Assembly (NCBI GenBank): GCA_963575745.1
Contig: CAUYUJ010003425.1
Location: 469,958-533,957 of the forward strand
From: Prorocentrum cordatum
Taxonomy: Eukaryota > Sar > Dinophyceae > Prorocentrales > Prorocentraceae
Direction: 5' to 3'
Length of the DNA stretch: 64,000 bases
Below, piece after piece: positions 9,990 through 19,875 of the stretch (the stretch's first letter is position 1; each line of letters starts with the position of its first letter). A model generated the notes under the pieces. The model was given only the letters and a program-made list of their open reading frames with translations, ran no database searches and was not told the DNA's origin. The translations under genes and the position numbers were made by a program.

Positions 9990-10180
9990 GGTGCGCGTGC
10001 GTGCGTGCGTGCGTGTGTGCGATGGTTAGTGGTGTGGAGAGGGGTGGTGGTGGTGGTGCTGGTGTGCTGGTGGTGGTGGTGGTGGTGGATTGTCTGGTGT
10101 GTGTGGTGGGTGGTGGTGGAGTGAATGGTGTGGTGGTGTGGTGGTGGTGGTTTGGTGGTGGTGGTGGTGCGGCGCGTGGT
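9990..10180 (+). repeat. TG-rich simple sequence: (GCGT)n then (GGT)n
   Basis: A short run of gcgtgcgtgcgtgcg is followed by long ggt/gtg tracts interrupted by attg and aatg. G-pairs occur every three bases. The Thr/His-rich minus-strand frames here are composition artefacts. Confidence 0.9.
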
Positions 10181-10489
10181 GGCGGGCGGATGGGCGCGCG
10201 AGAAAGAGGCCCGCGCTGGGGCGAGAACGCCATCCTGAACGACGGAGGCCAAACACCGATCCGAAAATGAGGCCCACGCTGCAGCGGGAGCACGATTCGG
10301 AACGATTCGGGAGCAGAAATGAGGCCGGCGCCTCAGCGAGAGCAGCATTTTGAAAAAAAAACGCAAGCGAAAACCAACTCCCGGGAATCCTGTGTGTAAA
10401 AAAAAAAGTACGCGGGGGGGGGGGGGTCGGCCACTCCCAGCACGCCATCAGGGGAAGAGGGGAGAGTATATTCATATTGAGCAATTATG

Positions 10490-10575
10490 GAAGAGGAAGA
10501 GGAGGAGGAGGAGGAGAGAGGAGGAGGAGGAGGAGGAGGAGGAGGAGGAGGCGGAGGCGGAGGCGGAGGAGCAAG
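10490..10575 (+). repeat. (GGA)n tract at LINE-2 3' boundary
   Basis: A GGA tract grading into GGAGGC units lies at the point where the LINE-2 C-terminal frame (minus) runs out after gcttgcttgcttgc. The strand sense equals that of the tract at the other end of LINE-2 (14637 onward). Confidence 0.9.
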
Positions 10576-10963
10576 CAAGCAAGCAAATATCTTGGAGTCT
10601 CCGGATGGCCTCGGCTACGCATCTAAACTTCGGACGGCCACTTAGGACTCTGAGGGTGAGGGGGTGGCCAGCCACCAACGATTGTATCATGCGCCTTTCG
10701 GCGAGTCGCACGATCCCGCACAGCGGGCACAGGCACAAACTTGCACCCTCCTGGGCACGCAATCCCAATAAGTAGCGAACCATCCGGCACGATACCGCCT
10801 CCGCCTCTCCACCTGCAGGTCCTGCCGATACCGCTGCTCTTCCGCTGCCCGCTAGATCGGCACGATCGGCTCCGTCCTCTCCTTTACGCTTCTTGTGCGG
10901 ATTCAAGACCACGTTGTACCATAGAGGAAGGGGAATAGCGGCCGCCGACTCGGCGGGCATCAC
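10575..10963 (-). pseudogene. LINE-2 C-terminal tail
   Basis: The frame contains CLCPLCGIVRLAERRMIQSL and RPKFRCVAEAIRRLQDICLL, then turns into Ser/Ala as it enters the microsatellite. The CPLC pair may be half of a zinc site. The position after the zinc fingers and the abrupt end at the microsatellite support it as the 3' coding end of LINE-2. It lies in a different frame from the zinc-finger segment upstream. Confidence 0.5.
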
Positions 10964-11012
10964 TCGAGCGGTGCTGGAGAGCCGCCGAGCTAGACACCAT
11001 CACCGGCAAGTG

Positions 11013-11339
11013 TTAAGCAACAAGATGGCTACAGAGCGAGTCAAGATCCCCTAATTCATCCGAGCACAAACGACACGTGTACCTGAGAGGTTCGAGAAGA
11101 GGTGTTTGCGCACGTCCTCCCTGGGGTGGGCAACGCCCGCGGTGCATAGCGGTGAGCAAGTGACGGCCAGCACGCCAACGATCCCTGAATGTGCGCCTGC
11201 AGCAGATGCAAATGTTGGTGGGCGTGAGGACCGCCGCCAACATTCTCTTGTGGTGGCCAAAGCGAAGATGGTTAAGCAACTGCTTGCGAGTGTTGAATTG
11301 GCCATTCCGAGTGGGGGGCCTGTCCGAGTCGATATTCAT
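11013..11339 (-). pseudogene. LINE-2 zinc-finger segment
   Basis: Two Cys/His clusters are visible: CICCRRTFRDRWRAGRHLLT followed by AMHRGRC, and YTCRLCSDELGDLDSLCSHL. A third, partial one (FNTRKQLLNHLRFGHHK) precedes them. Spacing resembles C2H2 fingers with a conserved aromatic/Leu core. LINEs of several lineages carry such fingers downstream of the RT. It is separated from the RT frame by a frameshift. Confidence 0.6.
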
Positions 11340-11499
11340 GGTGCCGGCCAGCGATATGAGGCGAGGCGAGGCGAGGCGAGGCGCGCCTGAGTCCGCCAGG
11401 GGGCGGGGCCTGAAAGGCCGGCGCGGGCGGGCCGGGGCCCTCAGTTGCAGATGTGAGACTTGCGGTCAGTGCTGTGTGTGGGGGCGTAGGAACGCTTGT

Positions 11500-12498
11500 T
11501 CAGGATTGTTCCATTGAGCGCGATATGAGAACCTGCGACGATCCCTTGGGGTCCTTGGCCCATCCTTGAGAAAAACATAGACGACGCATGAACAACTCCT
11601 CCCTGGCCCCCGCCACCCCCCAGTGCTTTGTTATTTTTTTTGTGCTCAAACTGCGTGCGCGCTCGCCCCCTCCGTCCGCAGCGCCCCCTCCCATGGCGAT
11701 CTTAGCCAGGCCCGCCAAGCACGAATCCAGGGCGTTCAAGTCCCTGGGGGTCAGGGCGAAGGGCCTCAGGCAAGACAGGAGAGCGTTCTGGACGAAGCAT
11801 ACCAGAAGTGAGCGTTTGTAACGTTTGAACAGCGGCAATGACCATACCCCTCCCAGCGAGAAGAACGCGTGGCGGGCGGCAGCGCACCTTCGCTCGACTT
11901 CGTTGTGGCCAGTCCCTCGAAGCGTTAGGTAAGGCCTGAGGTGCCGCGCCTCCTCGTTGGGGCGGTCTGCCAGCCCGAACGAGCTAGCAAGCTTGGTAAG
12001 GGGGTTGACATCACGGGCGCCCGATCCAGAGAAGAAATATACAATTTTCTGTTTACTCGCGTTCTGTGCCAAGCCATACTCCTCAAGAGCGTCGTTCAAC
12101 CCCTGGCCAATGTTTGACAGCTTCTGCATAAAACCTGTGCACGAGAGGCCGCTCTCGGCCACGCAGATCTCATTCAAATCGTCGGCGTGCCTCAATAGCG
12201 AAAGGTCCGCGCGAAGCGGGCCCGACTCTCCTCTAAGCGCCGCCGCCATCGGGTCACTGTCCACGAGGTCCCTCCCCCACTTCAAGACAGGCCGAGAGAA
12301 AGTCTGCAGGAACGTGCGCGCGACGAACGGGTCGCCCATCACGCCTCCCTCCCCCGCCCTGACCACCATCTCCCTGTCCTCCCCCTGCAGAGCTATAGTA
12401 GATAATCGGAATGTGTGTTGACATAGTTCCGTATCCTCAGGCCTGGTATGTACTTGCATGCTAATATCCATAGTCCCAGGTAGTGCTAGCGAACGCAC
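11500..12498 (-). pseudogene. LINE-2 reverse transcriptase, C-terminal half
   Basis: A 332-codon open frame holds motif C as LRHADDLNEICVAESG (12165-12200; Asp-Asp catalytic pair intact), the following LNDALEEYGLAQNASKQKIV segment typical of motifs D/E, and a thumb region. Motif B is reduced to MGDPFVARTF near 12310-12340. It begins just after motif A, which lies in another frame (12488-12515). Confidence 0.75.
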
Positions 12499-12502
12499 TG
12501 GT

Positions 12503-13330
12503 CATGTCTTTGACTACGCAGTGTGTCTGCTTAGCGGCCCGCAGACGGTGGCTAACAACCTGACACGCCAAGACTGGGTTCTGCCGCCGGCGCCCAGCAA
12601 CGAATCCGCGATTTTGAATCGTGCCCTGCGCCGAGACTCGCTTCGCGAAAAAAACCTTCCCCGCCACTGGGAGAACGCGCGCGACTCGACGGCCTCTCGG
12701 GCCGTGTGTACCATTATTGTGCAAAGCTGTCCCCTGCGATCTGCGCCAGTACAATGGTGATGCGACATGGGCCCTGACCTTGCCGATCCCGATCCCCAGC
12801 TAATCCCAGACAGTCTGCACGTTCAGACTGCTCTGCTCGTAGCCAATCCCTGCTCTACCCTGCCTGCGCCAATTTGGGAAGAACAACACGTGCCAGAGCT
12901 CCAATGGCATGGTACCGTTGGGTACTGCACGACGTTTAGGTGCACGTCTAACATAACTCCCCATCGCCCGAATATCCGATTCCACCAACTCCCCCACCTC
13001 CGTGTCCATATTGGGCTCATAACCTCCTTCCACTTCACGTTGGCCCCTCCATTCGTCCCAGTTGATCTCCTCCACCGACATACCTCCCACCTTGCCCTCT
13101 CCTCTCCATACCGACAGCCACTCCTCACACGTAGGAAGGGATGATCGAATAAGCCTGTCGCCCCTGTGCACAGGACCGAACCGACAGCGGGCAGCCGCAC
13201 GGCTCGCGCGCATGGCCTCTGCGTGTCGTCCAGCACGGAGCGACGTAGTAGCCTCCTCCACTAGACGGCTTCGCTGCTCCTGCACACGCGCACGGCGGTC
13301 CTTGGTCAGCCGCGCCGAAAGGTCCTTAAG
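12503..13330 (-). pseudogene. LINE-2 reverse transcriptase, N-terminal half
   Basis: The segment RRAVPNGTMPLELWHVLFFP (~12880-12940) stands where LINE RTs have the 'APGPDG(I/L)P' motif. After an in-frame TAG at 12800-12802 the same frame continues to VVKDMTSAFAST (~12488-12515), the motif A region with the first catalytic Asp. The upstream part (RSRLVEEATTSLRAGRHAEA) is a helical linker between endonuclease and RT. Confidence 0.65.
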
Positions 13331-13341
13331 TTCGGCATCAA

Positions 13342-14480
13342 TCAGGTCGGCTTTTTGTCCAGGGAGGCGTCGATTGTTTGGGCTCTGATGTGTGATATGT
13401 AATGAAGAAGTTCCCGTCGTCGACGGCGATCCTTCGAATGCGACGGCGGAGGAGGGGCACGGGACGGACCAGCGAAATGTTGTTGGCCAGCCCGCACCAC
13501 CGCCCCCTCGAGCGACTCAAATATTTCGTCCGGCGAAGCCCTCTGGTATAAAAACCTTAGTTGGAGCCCCTGGAGTTCCCTCTCAGCAGCCTCAAGGAAC
13601 TCCGACCTGCCCGCTCCCCTCCACAACGCTTCCATCATAGCGATACGGTTCCAGAGCAGCTGGGGATCTTGATGCCGAGGGTCGACCCCGTTTCCAGCAC
13701 GGGAGCTCGAGGTGAATAGGGAGGTGGTCCTTGGGGGCGGGGCCTCTGTACGTTTGTAGTGTAGCTGCGAGGCCCAGAAGAGAACGACAGCACGTGACCA
13801 TATTGGTGAGCCCCTTGCAGTACCCGATGTAGTCGATACGAGTCCCTTAACCACCTGAAGCGAAAACAAGGTCGGAACAGGTTTCGCAGTGAACGTGCTA
13901 CCCGCCAACATGTGGTGAGCGTCCAACAGCTCGCGGAACCGATGACCTGCCCCTCGACACAGACGTTCGCGCGTCGGGCAGCCCACTGCAAGAGACGCAG
14001 GTACGTGCCACCCATCCCGTCCCCACGATTCCCCTTTTCCATCATTCAAGCCCGTGAAAATAAACGGGATGCACCGACGGGGAATGGTCGAGATAATATC
14101 ACCAAGCCAATTCGATAAACCCTTAAGTACACGCAGGTAACCTCCTCGAGCAGCACGAGAAGGTTGCAGTGGGAAATAAACAAGAAATGAGGCAGACGTC
14201 GACGCACCCTGTCTTAAGTCGTGCCGCGATACCTCTACCCCCTGCCCCCGCTGGGCTGGGCCACACGCACTTGTTCTTTTCCGTCACCCCTGGCAACAGG
14301 ACGATCGAACACCCACAACTCCGATTCGAGAAGGCCTCTGACGTAGCGGGAGCCTCAAGAACCAGACGTCCCATGACACGACGACGAAATACCTTCTGCT
14401 TTGCCTGCCTGCACGAACATTGACTTCCCGCCAGCATGATGAAATCGTAATTACCCGTCTCTGCCACTATCTCCTCCAGG
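13342..14480 (-). pseudogene. LINE-2 endonuclease-like region
   Basis: The N-terminal part holds TLRTLGFNPLAATGLRLEEI and YDFIMLAGSQ, which resemble the first two EEP blocks. It is followed after a frame change by IPRRCIPFIFTGLNDGKGE, the position of the GDFN block, and then a linker. Catalytic residues are less clear than in LINE-1, so the domain call rests partly on position upstream of the RT. Confidence 0.55.
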
Positions 14481-14636
14481 CGTAATCCTGTGGCTGCTAG
14501 CGGATTGAAGCCCAGAGTACGCAAGGTCATCGCTGCAATCCACCCGTAGCGCATGAATCCTGTGGACACCCCTAAAAAAAGTACTCTATGCGGTGTGCCT
14601 CGCCCCCTGCCTGAAACAACCCTTGGACCAGGGGGG

Positions 14637-14835
14637 CTGGAGGCGGAGGAGGAGGAAGAGGAGGAAGAGGAGGAAAGGAGAGGATGAAGCGGAATAGGAG
14701 GAAGGAGGAGATGCGGAGGCGGGAGAGGAGGGAAGTTGGGGATGGAGGGAAAGGGGTGCATGAAGGAGGGGATAGGGGGTGCAAGGGGGGTAAGGGAGGA
14801 GGATGGTAGCTGAGGAGGAGGAGGAGGAGAAGCAG
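14637..14835 (+). repeat. (GGA)n-rich tract at LINE-2 5' boundary
   Basis: GGA/GGAAGA units, partly degenerate, extend from the LINE-2 5' end to about 14835. This is the last GGA-on-plus tract before the strand bias reverses at about 15340. Confidence 0.85.
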
Positions 14836-14969
14836 CAGCAGGGGCAGGGGAAGTAAGATAATGGGGGAGGGCTACATCCGCAGGATCTCCAAACCACCAG
14901 GAACCAGGAACCAGGAGGAGGAAGGAGGCTCAGCATTCGACCATGGACCCCTCGTTACCCATCTGCCTC

Positions 14970-15050
14970 GGGCGGTCTTCGGCGATTTTCGGCGGTCGTC
15001 TGGCGGTCTTCGGCGGTTTCCCGCGATCTTCGGCGGTTTGCATCGATCTT
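14970..15050 (+). repeat. Short tandem repeat (ggcggtcttcggcg)n, degenerate
   Basis: About five units of ggcggtcttc / ggcgattttc / ggcggtttcc type run without interruption. Each contains TTCGGCG. Confidence 0.65.
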
Positions 15051-15339
15051 TCCTATGGTCTTCGGCGCGAAAGCTGGACGGTTGCGGTTAGAGGGGGCCA
15101 TGATCGAACGCCTAAAAGAGGGACTGCGAGTGCGGCTGCAAGCTGCGAAATTGCACCGCGAGGGTGCCGCAGGAGAGGGCCGAATCGCCCATATTATTGC
15201 GAAGGTGCGGGCAGTGCGCGCCAGCAACATTATGAGGAAAAGGTTGCACAGGCCTTCAGAAGGAGGGACGTCAAACGGCGCATGTCTGGGTCGCGCGGTG
15301 CGTGGTGGGAGTTCAGGGCAGCACTCCGCCAGCCCCGTC

Positions 15340-15455
15340 CCCTCTCTTCCCCTCCTCCTCTTCCTCCTCGTCCATATCCTTCCCCCCCTCTTCCTCCTCC
15401 TCTTCCTCCTCCTCCTCCTTCTCCTCCTCCTCCTCCTCTTCCTCCATCCCACTTC
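15340..15455 (+). repeat. (TCC)n microsatellite
   Basis: A TCC/TTCC tract. It is the first long pyrimidine tract on the + strand; tracts to the left of 14.84 kb are all GGA on +. Confidence 0.9.
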
Positions 15456-15718
15456 CATGTAAATCAAAGAGCTCCCCCCAGCACCCCAGACGGTGCACGT
15501 GTGCGGGAATGTATCGTGCTTCGTTCTTCATCGCGCCTTCGCCGAGCCTCGCCTGGTCTATCTCGAGCCTCGCCTGGTCTGACTGTGGCCTCGCAATGGG
15601 TCACCGTGCGCTCACATGAATGACTTTGTGTTGGCTTAGCCTGGCCGGGTGCCTCCGCTGCGCTCAAGAACTCGCCAGGCCTGTCCCAAAAGGAAAGTGA
15701 GCCGACAGAGAACACGTA

Positions 15719-15994
15719 CTAGCCAGGGCACTCTTCCGAGCATCTAAGGCCCAGGCCAATCAAGGCCAGGAGGATGGCCACAGCTACTCCGAGGATGACA
15801 AAAACGATAGTCCTGGCCGCACCAGTACGGCCTTGTATGTGGGCGACCGCCCCTAGCGCCATCAGGATCAGCAACGGCAGCACCATTTTGACCTGCCGTT
15901 CCGCAGAAGGGACGCTTACGCCATTCGCGACGAGCTCTCTACTCCACCCCGAGCGCGCCAACCCTCCCTCCATTTGTCTCCTCCTCGCCACCAC
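15719..15994 (-). CDS. Small hypothetical membrane protein (91 aa)
   Basis: The frame encodes a basic N-terminus, a first hydrophobic stretch (MVLPLLILMALGAVAHI, ~residues 37-53) and a second, strongly hydrophobic one (TIVFVILGVAVAILLALIGL, ~63-82), ending in a Cys-containing tail CSEECPG. Two predicted membrane spans joined by a short Arg loop are unusual for the random frames around it, and the segment is unique sequence between two TCC tracts. It matches no family I know. It could be an exon fragment or chance. Confidence 0.25.
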   Translation of the reverse strand: MVARRRQMEGGLARSGWSRELVANGVSVPSAERQVKMVLPLLILMALGAVAHIQGRTGAARTIVFVILGVAVAILLALIGLGLRCSEECPG

Positions 15995-16019
15995 TCCCTC
16001 CCCTCAATCCTCTTACAGT

Positions 16020-16140
16020 CCCACCACCACCTCCTCCTCCTCTTCCTGATGTTCCTCCTCCTCCTCATGTTCTTCTTCCTCCTCGTCCTCCTCCTCCTCC
16101 TCCTCCTCCTCCTCCTTGCCTTCCTCCTTCTCCTGCACAA
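16020..16140 (+). repeat. (TCC)n microsatellite
   Basis: TCC/TTCC units with a few interruptions. On the minus strand this reads as Glu-rich sequence, which is not called as a gene. Confidence 0.9.
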
Positions 16141-16389
16141 CTTCCTTGCAGTCATTCGTGCTATCATGAGGCGCGCCACATAAGGAACGACGAGCCTCTG
16201 CCACGAACACATCCCCCCGACGTACATCTCCTCTTCCTGGACCCCATCCACCCCACTTCTGCCCAGACGTGTCCGTAGACTGGGCTGGGCGCTTCGATAT
16301 TTGACAACTGCGATCATGATCAGCCGCCACGCGCAGCTTCTTAGCTTTGGAAGATTCCATCAGCTACAGGGACAGAGGCTGGTTGTATA

Positions 16390-16470
16390 AAAAGCGGCTC
16401 TCGCCTTAGCGCCGCCCACATTCGTTGCAACAACGTCCAACAATTAGTAGGATGGAGGACCGGTGGCTTT
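16390..16470 (+). repeat. Isolated unit of the ~80-bp repeat family
   Basis: The block gcggctctcgccttagcgcc followed by gcccacattcgttgcaa matches the core of the ~80-bp repeats at 26.9, 36.3-36.6 and 37.2-37.6 kb. Only about one unit is recognisable. Confidence 0.55.
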
Positions 16471-16899
16471 CAAAGCGCAGTCGTGTTTCAAAGCTCCCAA
16501 CAATGAGAAGGATTAAGACGGGTACAGTTTCGTCATGCGGATCCCGCCTGCAACATCCTCACATTCTACGACCCGTAGTCCCAAAGTGTGCAACACTTGC
16601 AATGGTAGAGGGCGGCGCAGGGATAGGAGGAAGCTCCTGTTCACATACGGGCTCTCGCCTGTGACTTCCGCAAGGTGTAGAGCACGTCCACGGATGGTAG
16701 GCGAAACGGGACCATCGATGAACAGTTCTTTGGCTGCAAGGGAGGAGTGTGGATCGTTTACAAGACGAGGTCTTGCAGAGTGGCAGGCCCACCGGGCGCT
16801 CGTCATTCAAGGGGGGCGCATCCCGCAGTTGAAAATCCGCCGACCCTGTCGGCGTGCGGAAGACGTATCCTGGTCTCGTCACCTTGCGTGGGTCGTCGT

Positions 16900-17670
16900 C
16901 GCCCACGAGATCGTCACGTCGGCTCCAAGAGGGGTGGTCGGCTCCCCTCGGGGGAGGGGAGCTGCCCACGACACCGCCACGTCGGCTCCAAGAGGGGGAG
17001 TGGTCGACTCTCCCCGGGCGAGGGGAGCGGCCGCGACCCCGACCCGGGGGGGAAGCCAATCTGCCCCCCCCCGGACACGAGGGGGAAGCCAATCTGAGCA
17101 ACGTCGTGCCTTACTCGAGGGGAACCCCCTTCCCTTTTGTCCCTTCCGGGGGGGGGGTCACACCTGGATGCCCAGGGGGGTGGGGGGGGGGGCACCCAGG
17201 CGGCTCCCTTCGGGGGAGGGGAGCGGCCGCGACGCGGAGGGTACCGGCCGCGACACGGGGTGGAAGCCAATCTGAGCAACGTCGTAGCTTACTCGAAGGG
17301 AAGCCCCTTCCCTCTTATCCCTTCCCCCCGAGGGGAGGGGAGGGGGGAGGTGGGGGGTCCCACCCGGATAACCGGGGGGAGCTGGGGGGCACTCGGGCGG
17401 CTCCCTACGGGGGAGGGGAGCGTCCGCGACGCGGAGGGGAGCGGCCGCGACACGGGGTGGAAGCCAATCTGAGCAACGTCGTAGCTTACTCGAAAGGAAA
17501 CTCCTTCCCTTTTGTCCCTTCCCCCCGAAGGGGGGGGGGGGGGGGGTCCCACCTGGATACCCGGGAGGGGGGGCACCCGGGCGGCTCCCTTCGGGAGAAG
17601 GGAGCGGCCGCGACGCGGATGGGTAACCAATCTGAGCAACGTCGGTGTTTATTCGAAAGGGGGGTCCCAA
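16900..17670 (+). repeat. GC-rich tandem array, period 160-196 bp
   Basis: The anchor ccaatctgagcaacgtcg recurs at about 17090, 17268, 17464 and 17626 (spacings 178, 196, 162). Between anchors come a ttactcgaagggaa block, a cccttccccccgaagggg block, runs of G, and cccttcgggggaggggagcg. Length variation sits mainly in the G runs. Shorter units of the cgtcggctccaagaggggg type precede it at 16915-17010. Nearly all frames are open; no product is recognised. Confidence 0.8.
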
Positions 17671-17875
17671 AAGGGGGTCCCCGGGGGGGCCCCAGGTCAG
17701 AATACCACCCTCCCGAAGCCCATGGCCCGCCCTCTCCCTCACATTTCCGTCGAGGGCCGAGGCCTCTAGGGTCGGCGGCACCGGCCGTAAGGCCTTAGCA
17801 ATTATACTTGTCGTGACAGATCAAGAAGGGACTTGGGACGGGAGGGTGTATGCCAGCAAGCATCGTTGATGCATT

Positions 17876-18175
17876 AAGAATATATATATATAATATATAT
17901 AATATAGATCTTTTTATATATATATATATAATTATGGTCCTCCTCCTCCTCCTCCTCCTCCTCCTCCTCCTCCTCCTGCGAACGGAACACAGGGTTCGCA
18001 TGAGGCTCCACGCCGTCCATATATATATGTGTATATATATAGGTATGTATGTATGCATGCATGCATGTATGCATGTATGTATGTATGTATGTATGTATGC
18101 ATGTATATGTATGTATATATATTGTATATATGTATATATATATACATACATACATATATATATGTACATAAGTGA
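17876..18175 (+). repeat. AT-rich island: (TA)n, (TCC)n and (TATG)n
   Basis: A TA-rich stretch (17880-17935), a pure TCC tract (17937-17977) and alternating TATG/CATG/ATATG repeats (18018-18170) follow each other. The composition is sharply different from the GC-rich surroundings. No gene is visible. Confidence 0.9.
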
Positions 18176-18254
18176 GCTGGGCGCGACCATAATTTGGGTC
18201 GCCATTCTGAAGAGGGGCGCCGAAGAAATCTGCACTTAGGGGTTCTTGCTTGTC

Positions 18255-18375
18255 CCCCTCATGGGATCGGTCGAGTATGCCGAGGTTTCGCCCGGTGCCC
18301 GCCCGTGGGCGCCCCGCGTGGGGGGGGGGAGGGGGGCCGAGGTTTTGCACGGTGCCCGCCCGTGGCCGCCTCGTG
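18255..18375 (+). repeat. Direct repeat of ~50 bp (ccgaggttt...ggtgcccgcccgtgg)
   Basis: Two units of ccgaggtttcgcccggtgcc and ccgaggttttgcacggtgcc, each followed by cgcccgtgg, lie about 60 bp apart, separated by a G run. Confidence 0.65.
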
Positions 18376-18379
18376 GGCG

Positions 18380-18510
18380 CCTCGTGCACCCAACGTAGAG
18401 TGCACCACCCGTATTGCACCAACGTATATTGCCTGGCACAGCTTCCACCACAGAGCTGACACCACACAGCGCACACCACGTACATGGCGCACAGCTTGCA
18501 TCACAATGTT
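18380..18510 (+). repeat. ~18-bp satellite (gcaccacatagcttacac-like), short block
   Basis: Units such as cacagcttccaccacagag and cacagcgcacaccacgtac repeat with an 18-20 bp spacing. The same family forms the long array at 20905-21300. Confidence 0.7.
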
Positions 18511-18884
18511 CTCCCTTCTAAAAAAAGATCCGGCTCTACCCCCCGCCCCCTGGAGTTAACGATCCCCCTTGGGGTATTGCGATTTTAAACTTATTCTACA
18601 CACATGTCCATCCTAAATATGAAGTCATACTACCCCAGCCAAACCGGTATCACTCCCCCCCGCCCTCCTATGCAAAAAATACTATGCGCGCGCTCTCGTT
18701 TATCAGAAAATCATAAGTTTTCAAGAATCCCCCCCCCCCCAAAAAAAAAAAAAACGGCAAAGCAACCTAACAGCGATGTGTAGGAGCATATCTGGAAGCA
18801 TTCCCCTTAAGATTCACATGAGAATCCAGTTGTAGAATTCTGTTGTTCTCGCAGTCGTAATCGCATTCGCGATGACAGTCGCAG
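18511..18884. other. Unique spacer, no gene seen
   Basis: Moderately AT-rich sequence includes a C run followed by an A run (18730-18755). I see no coding, RNA or repeat signal in it. Confidence 0.5.
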
Positions 18885-19237
18885 TGGCAACGGCAGTCGC
18901 AGTCACAGCCTCAGCCTCGGCCTGCCTCAGCCTCAGCCTCAGCCTGCCTCAGCCTCAGCCTGCCTCAGCCTCAGCCTAGCCTGCTTCAGCCTCAGCCTCA
19001 GTCTGCCTTCAGCCTCAGCCTCAGCCTCAGCCTGCCTCAGCCTCACCTGCATCAGCCTCAGCCTCAGCCTCAGCCTGCCTCAGCATCAGCCTGCCTCAGC
19101 CTCAGCCTGCCTCAGCCTCAGCCTCAGTCAGTCTGCTTCAGCCTCAGCCTCAGTCTGCCTTCAGCCTCGGCCTCAGCCTCAGCCTGCCTCAGCCTCAGCC
19201 TGCCTCGGCCGCAGCATCAGCCTGCCTCAGCATTCAA
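18885..19237 (+). repeat. (CAGCCT)n / CAGCCTGCCT satellite
   Basis: Hexamers cagcct alternate with decamer variants containing tgcct, continuing for about 350 bp. Scattered single-base changes (cagcatcag, cagtctgc) show it is not freshly expanded. Confidence 0.95.
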
Positions 19238-19735
19238 AATGTAACCCAGGAATGGAATTCTGGAACTAGAAGATCACGAAGTGGCCTACAGTTGGCTCCG
19301 GGCATTCAAAATCATGCCCAGGAATGGAGTTCTGGGGACTCGAAGATCACGAAGTGGCCTACAAGTCGCTCCGGGCATTCAAAATGTGGCCCGGGAATGG
19401 AGTTCTGGGAAAACTCGAAGCACGAAGTGGCCTACAGTTGGCTCCGGGCATTCAAAATGTGGCCCGGGAATGGAGTTCTGGGAACTCGAAGAGCACGAAG
19501 TGGCCTACAGTTGGCTCCGGGCATTCAAAATGTGGCCCGGGAATGGAGTTCTGGGAAGTCGAAGAGCACGAAGTGGCCTACAGTTGGCTCCGGGCATCCA
19601 AAATGTGGCCCGGGAATGGAGTTCTGGGAAGTCGAAGAGCACGAAGTGGCCTACAGTTGGCTCCAAGCATTCAGAATGTGGCCCGGGAATGGAGTTCTGG
19701 GAGGTCGAAGAGCACGAAGTGTGTGACTGTTTGCG
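19237..19735 (+). repeat. 73-bp satellite array (~7 units)
   Basis: Anchors aaaatgtggcccgggaatgg recur at 19381, 19454, 19527, 19600 and 19673, exactly 73 bp apart, with two more diverged units to the left. Each unit carries gttctgggaa, tcgaagagcacgaagtggcc and tacagttggctccgggca. Because 73 is not a multiple of three, one peptide cycles through all three frames every 219 bp and all three + frames stay open. No protein family is recognised. Confidence 0.9.
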
Positions 19736-19875
19736 AAAAACGCATTCGGACACGAGTTCGGACACAGCTCCCCGGGTCCCGCCCCGACCACCCTGTGGAG
19801 TCATCTGCTGCTCTCTTTTGACACCACTAGAAACCTATCAGCAAAAGCTGTTAGGTAAAACAAAAACAAAAAAAA

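Larger units (their letters stand above)
10575..14636 (-). mobile_element. LINE-2: second, more decayed non-LTR retrotransposon
   Basis: On the minus strand an endonuclease-like N-terminal region, an RT with motif A DMTSAFAST and motif C HADD, a zinc-finger-rich region and a Cys-containing tail follow one another. At least five frame changes and a TAG at 12800 interrupt it. The motif sequences differ clearly from LINE-1, so it belongs to another LINE lineage. GGA tracts border both ends. The 5' end has no spliced-leader trace; it begins in GGA sequence near 14637. Confidence 0.8.

Noticed and set aside
19237-19735. Possible CRISPR-like array
   Set aside because: The 73-bp units are contiguous repeats without unique spacers, and no Cas-like genes exist; it is a satellite. 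The same reasoning applies to the 90-bp and 18-bp arrays.
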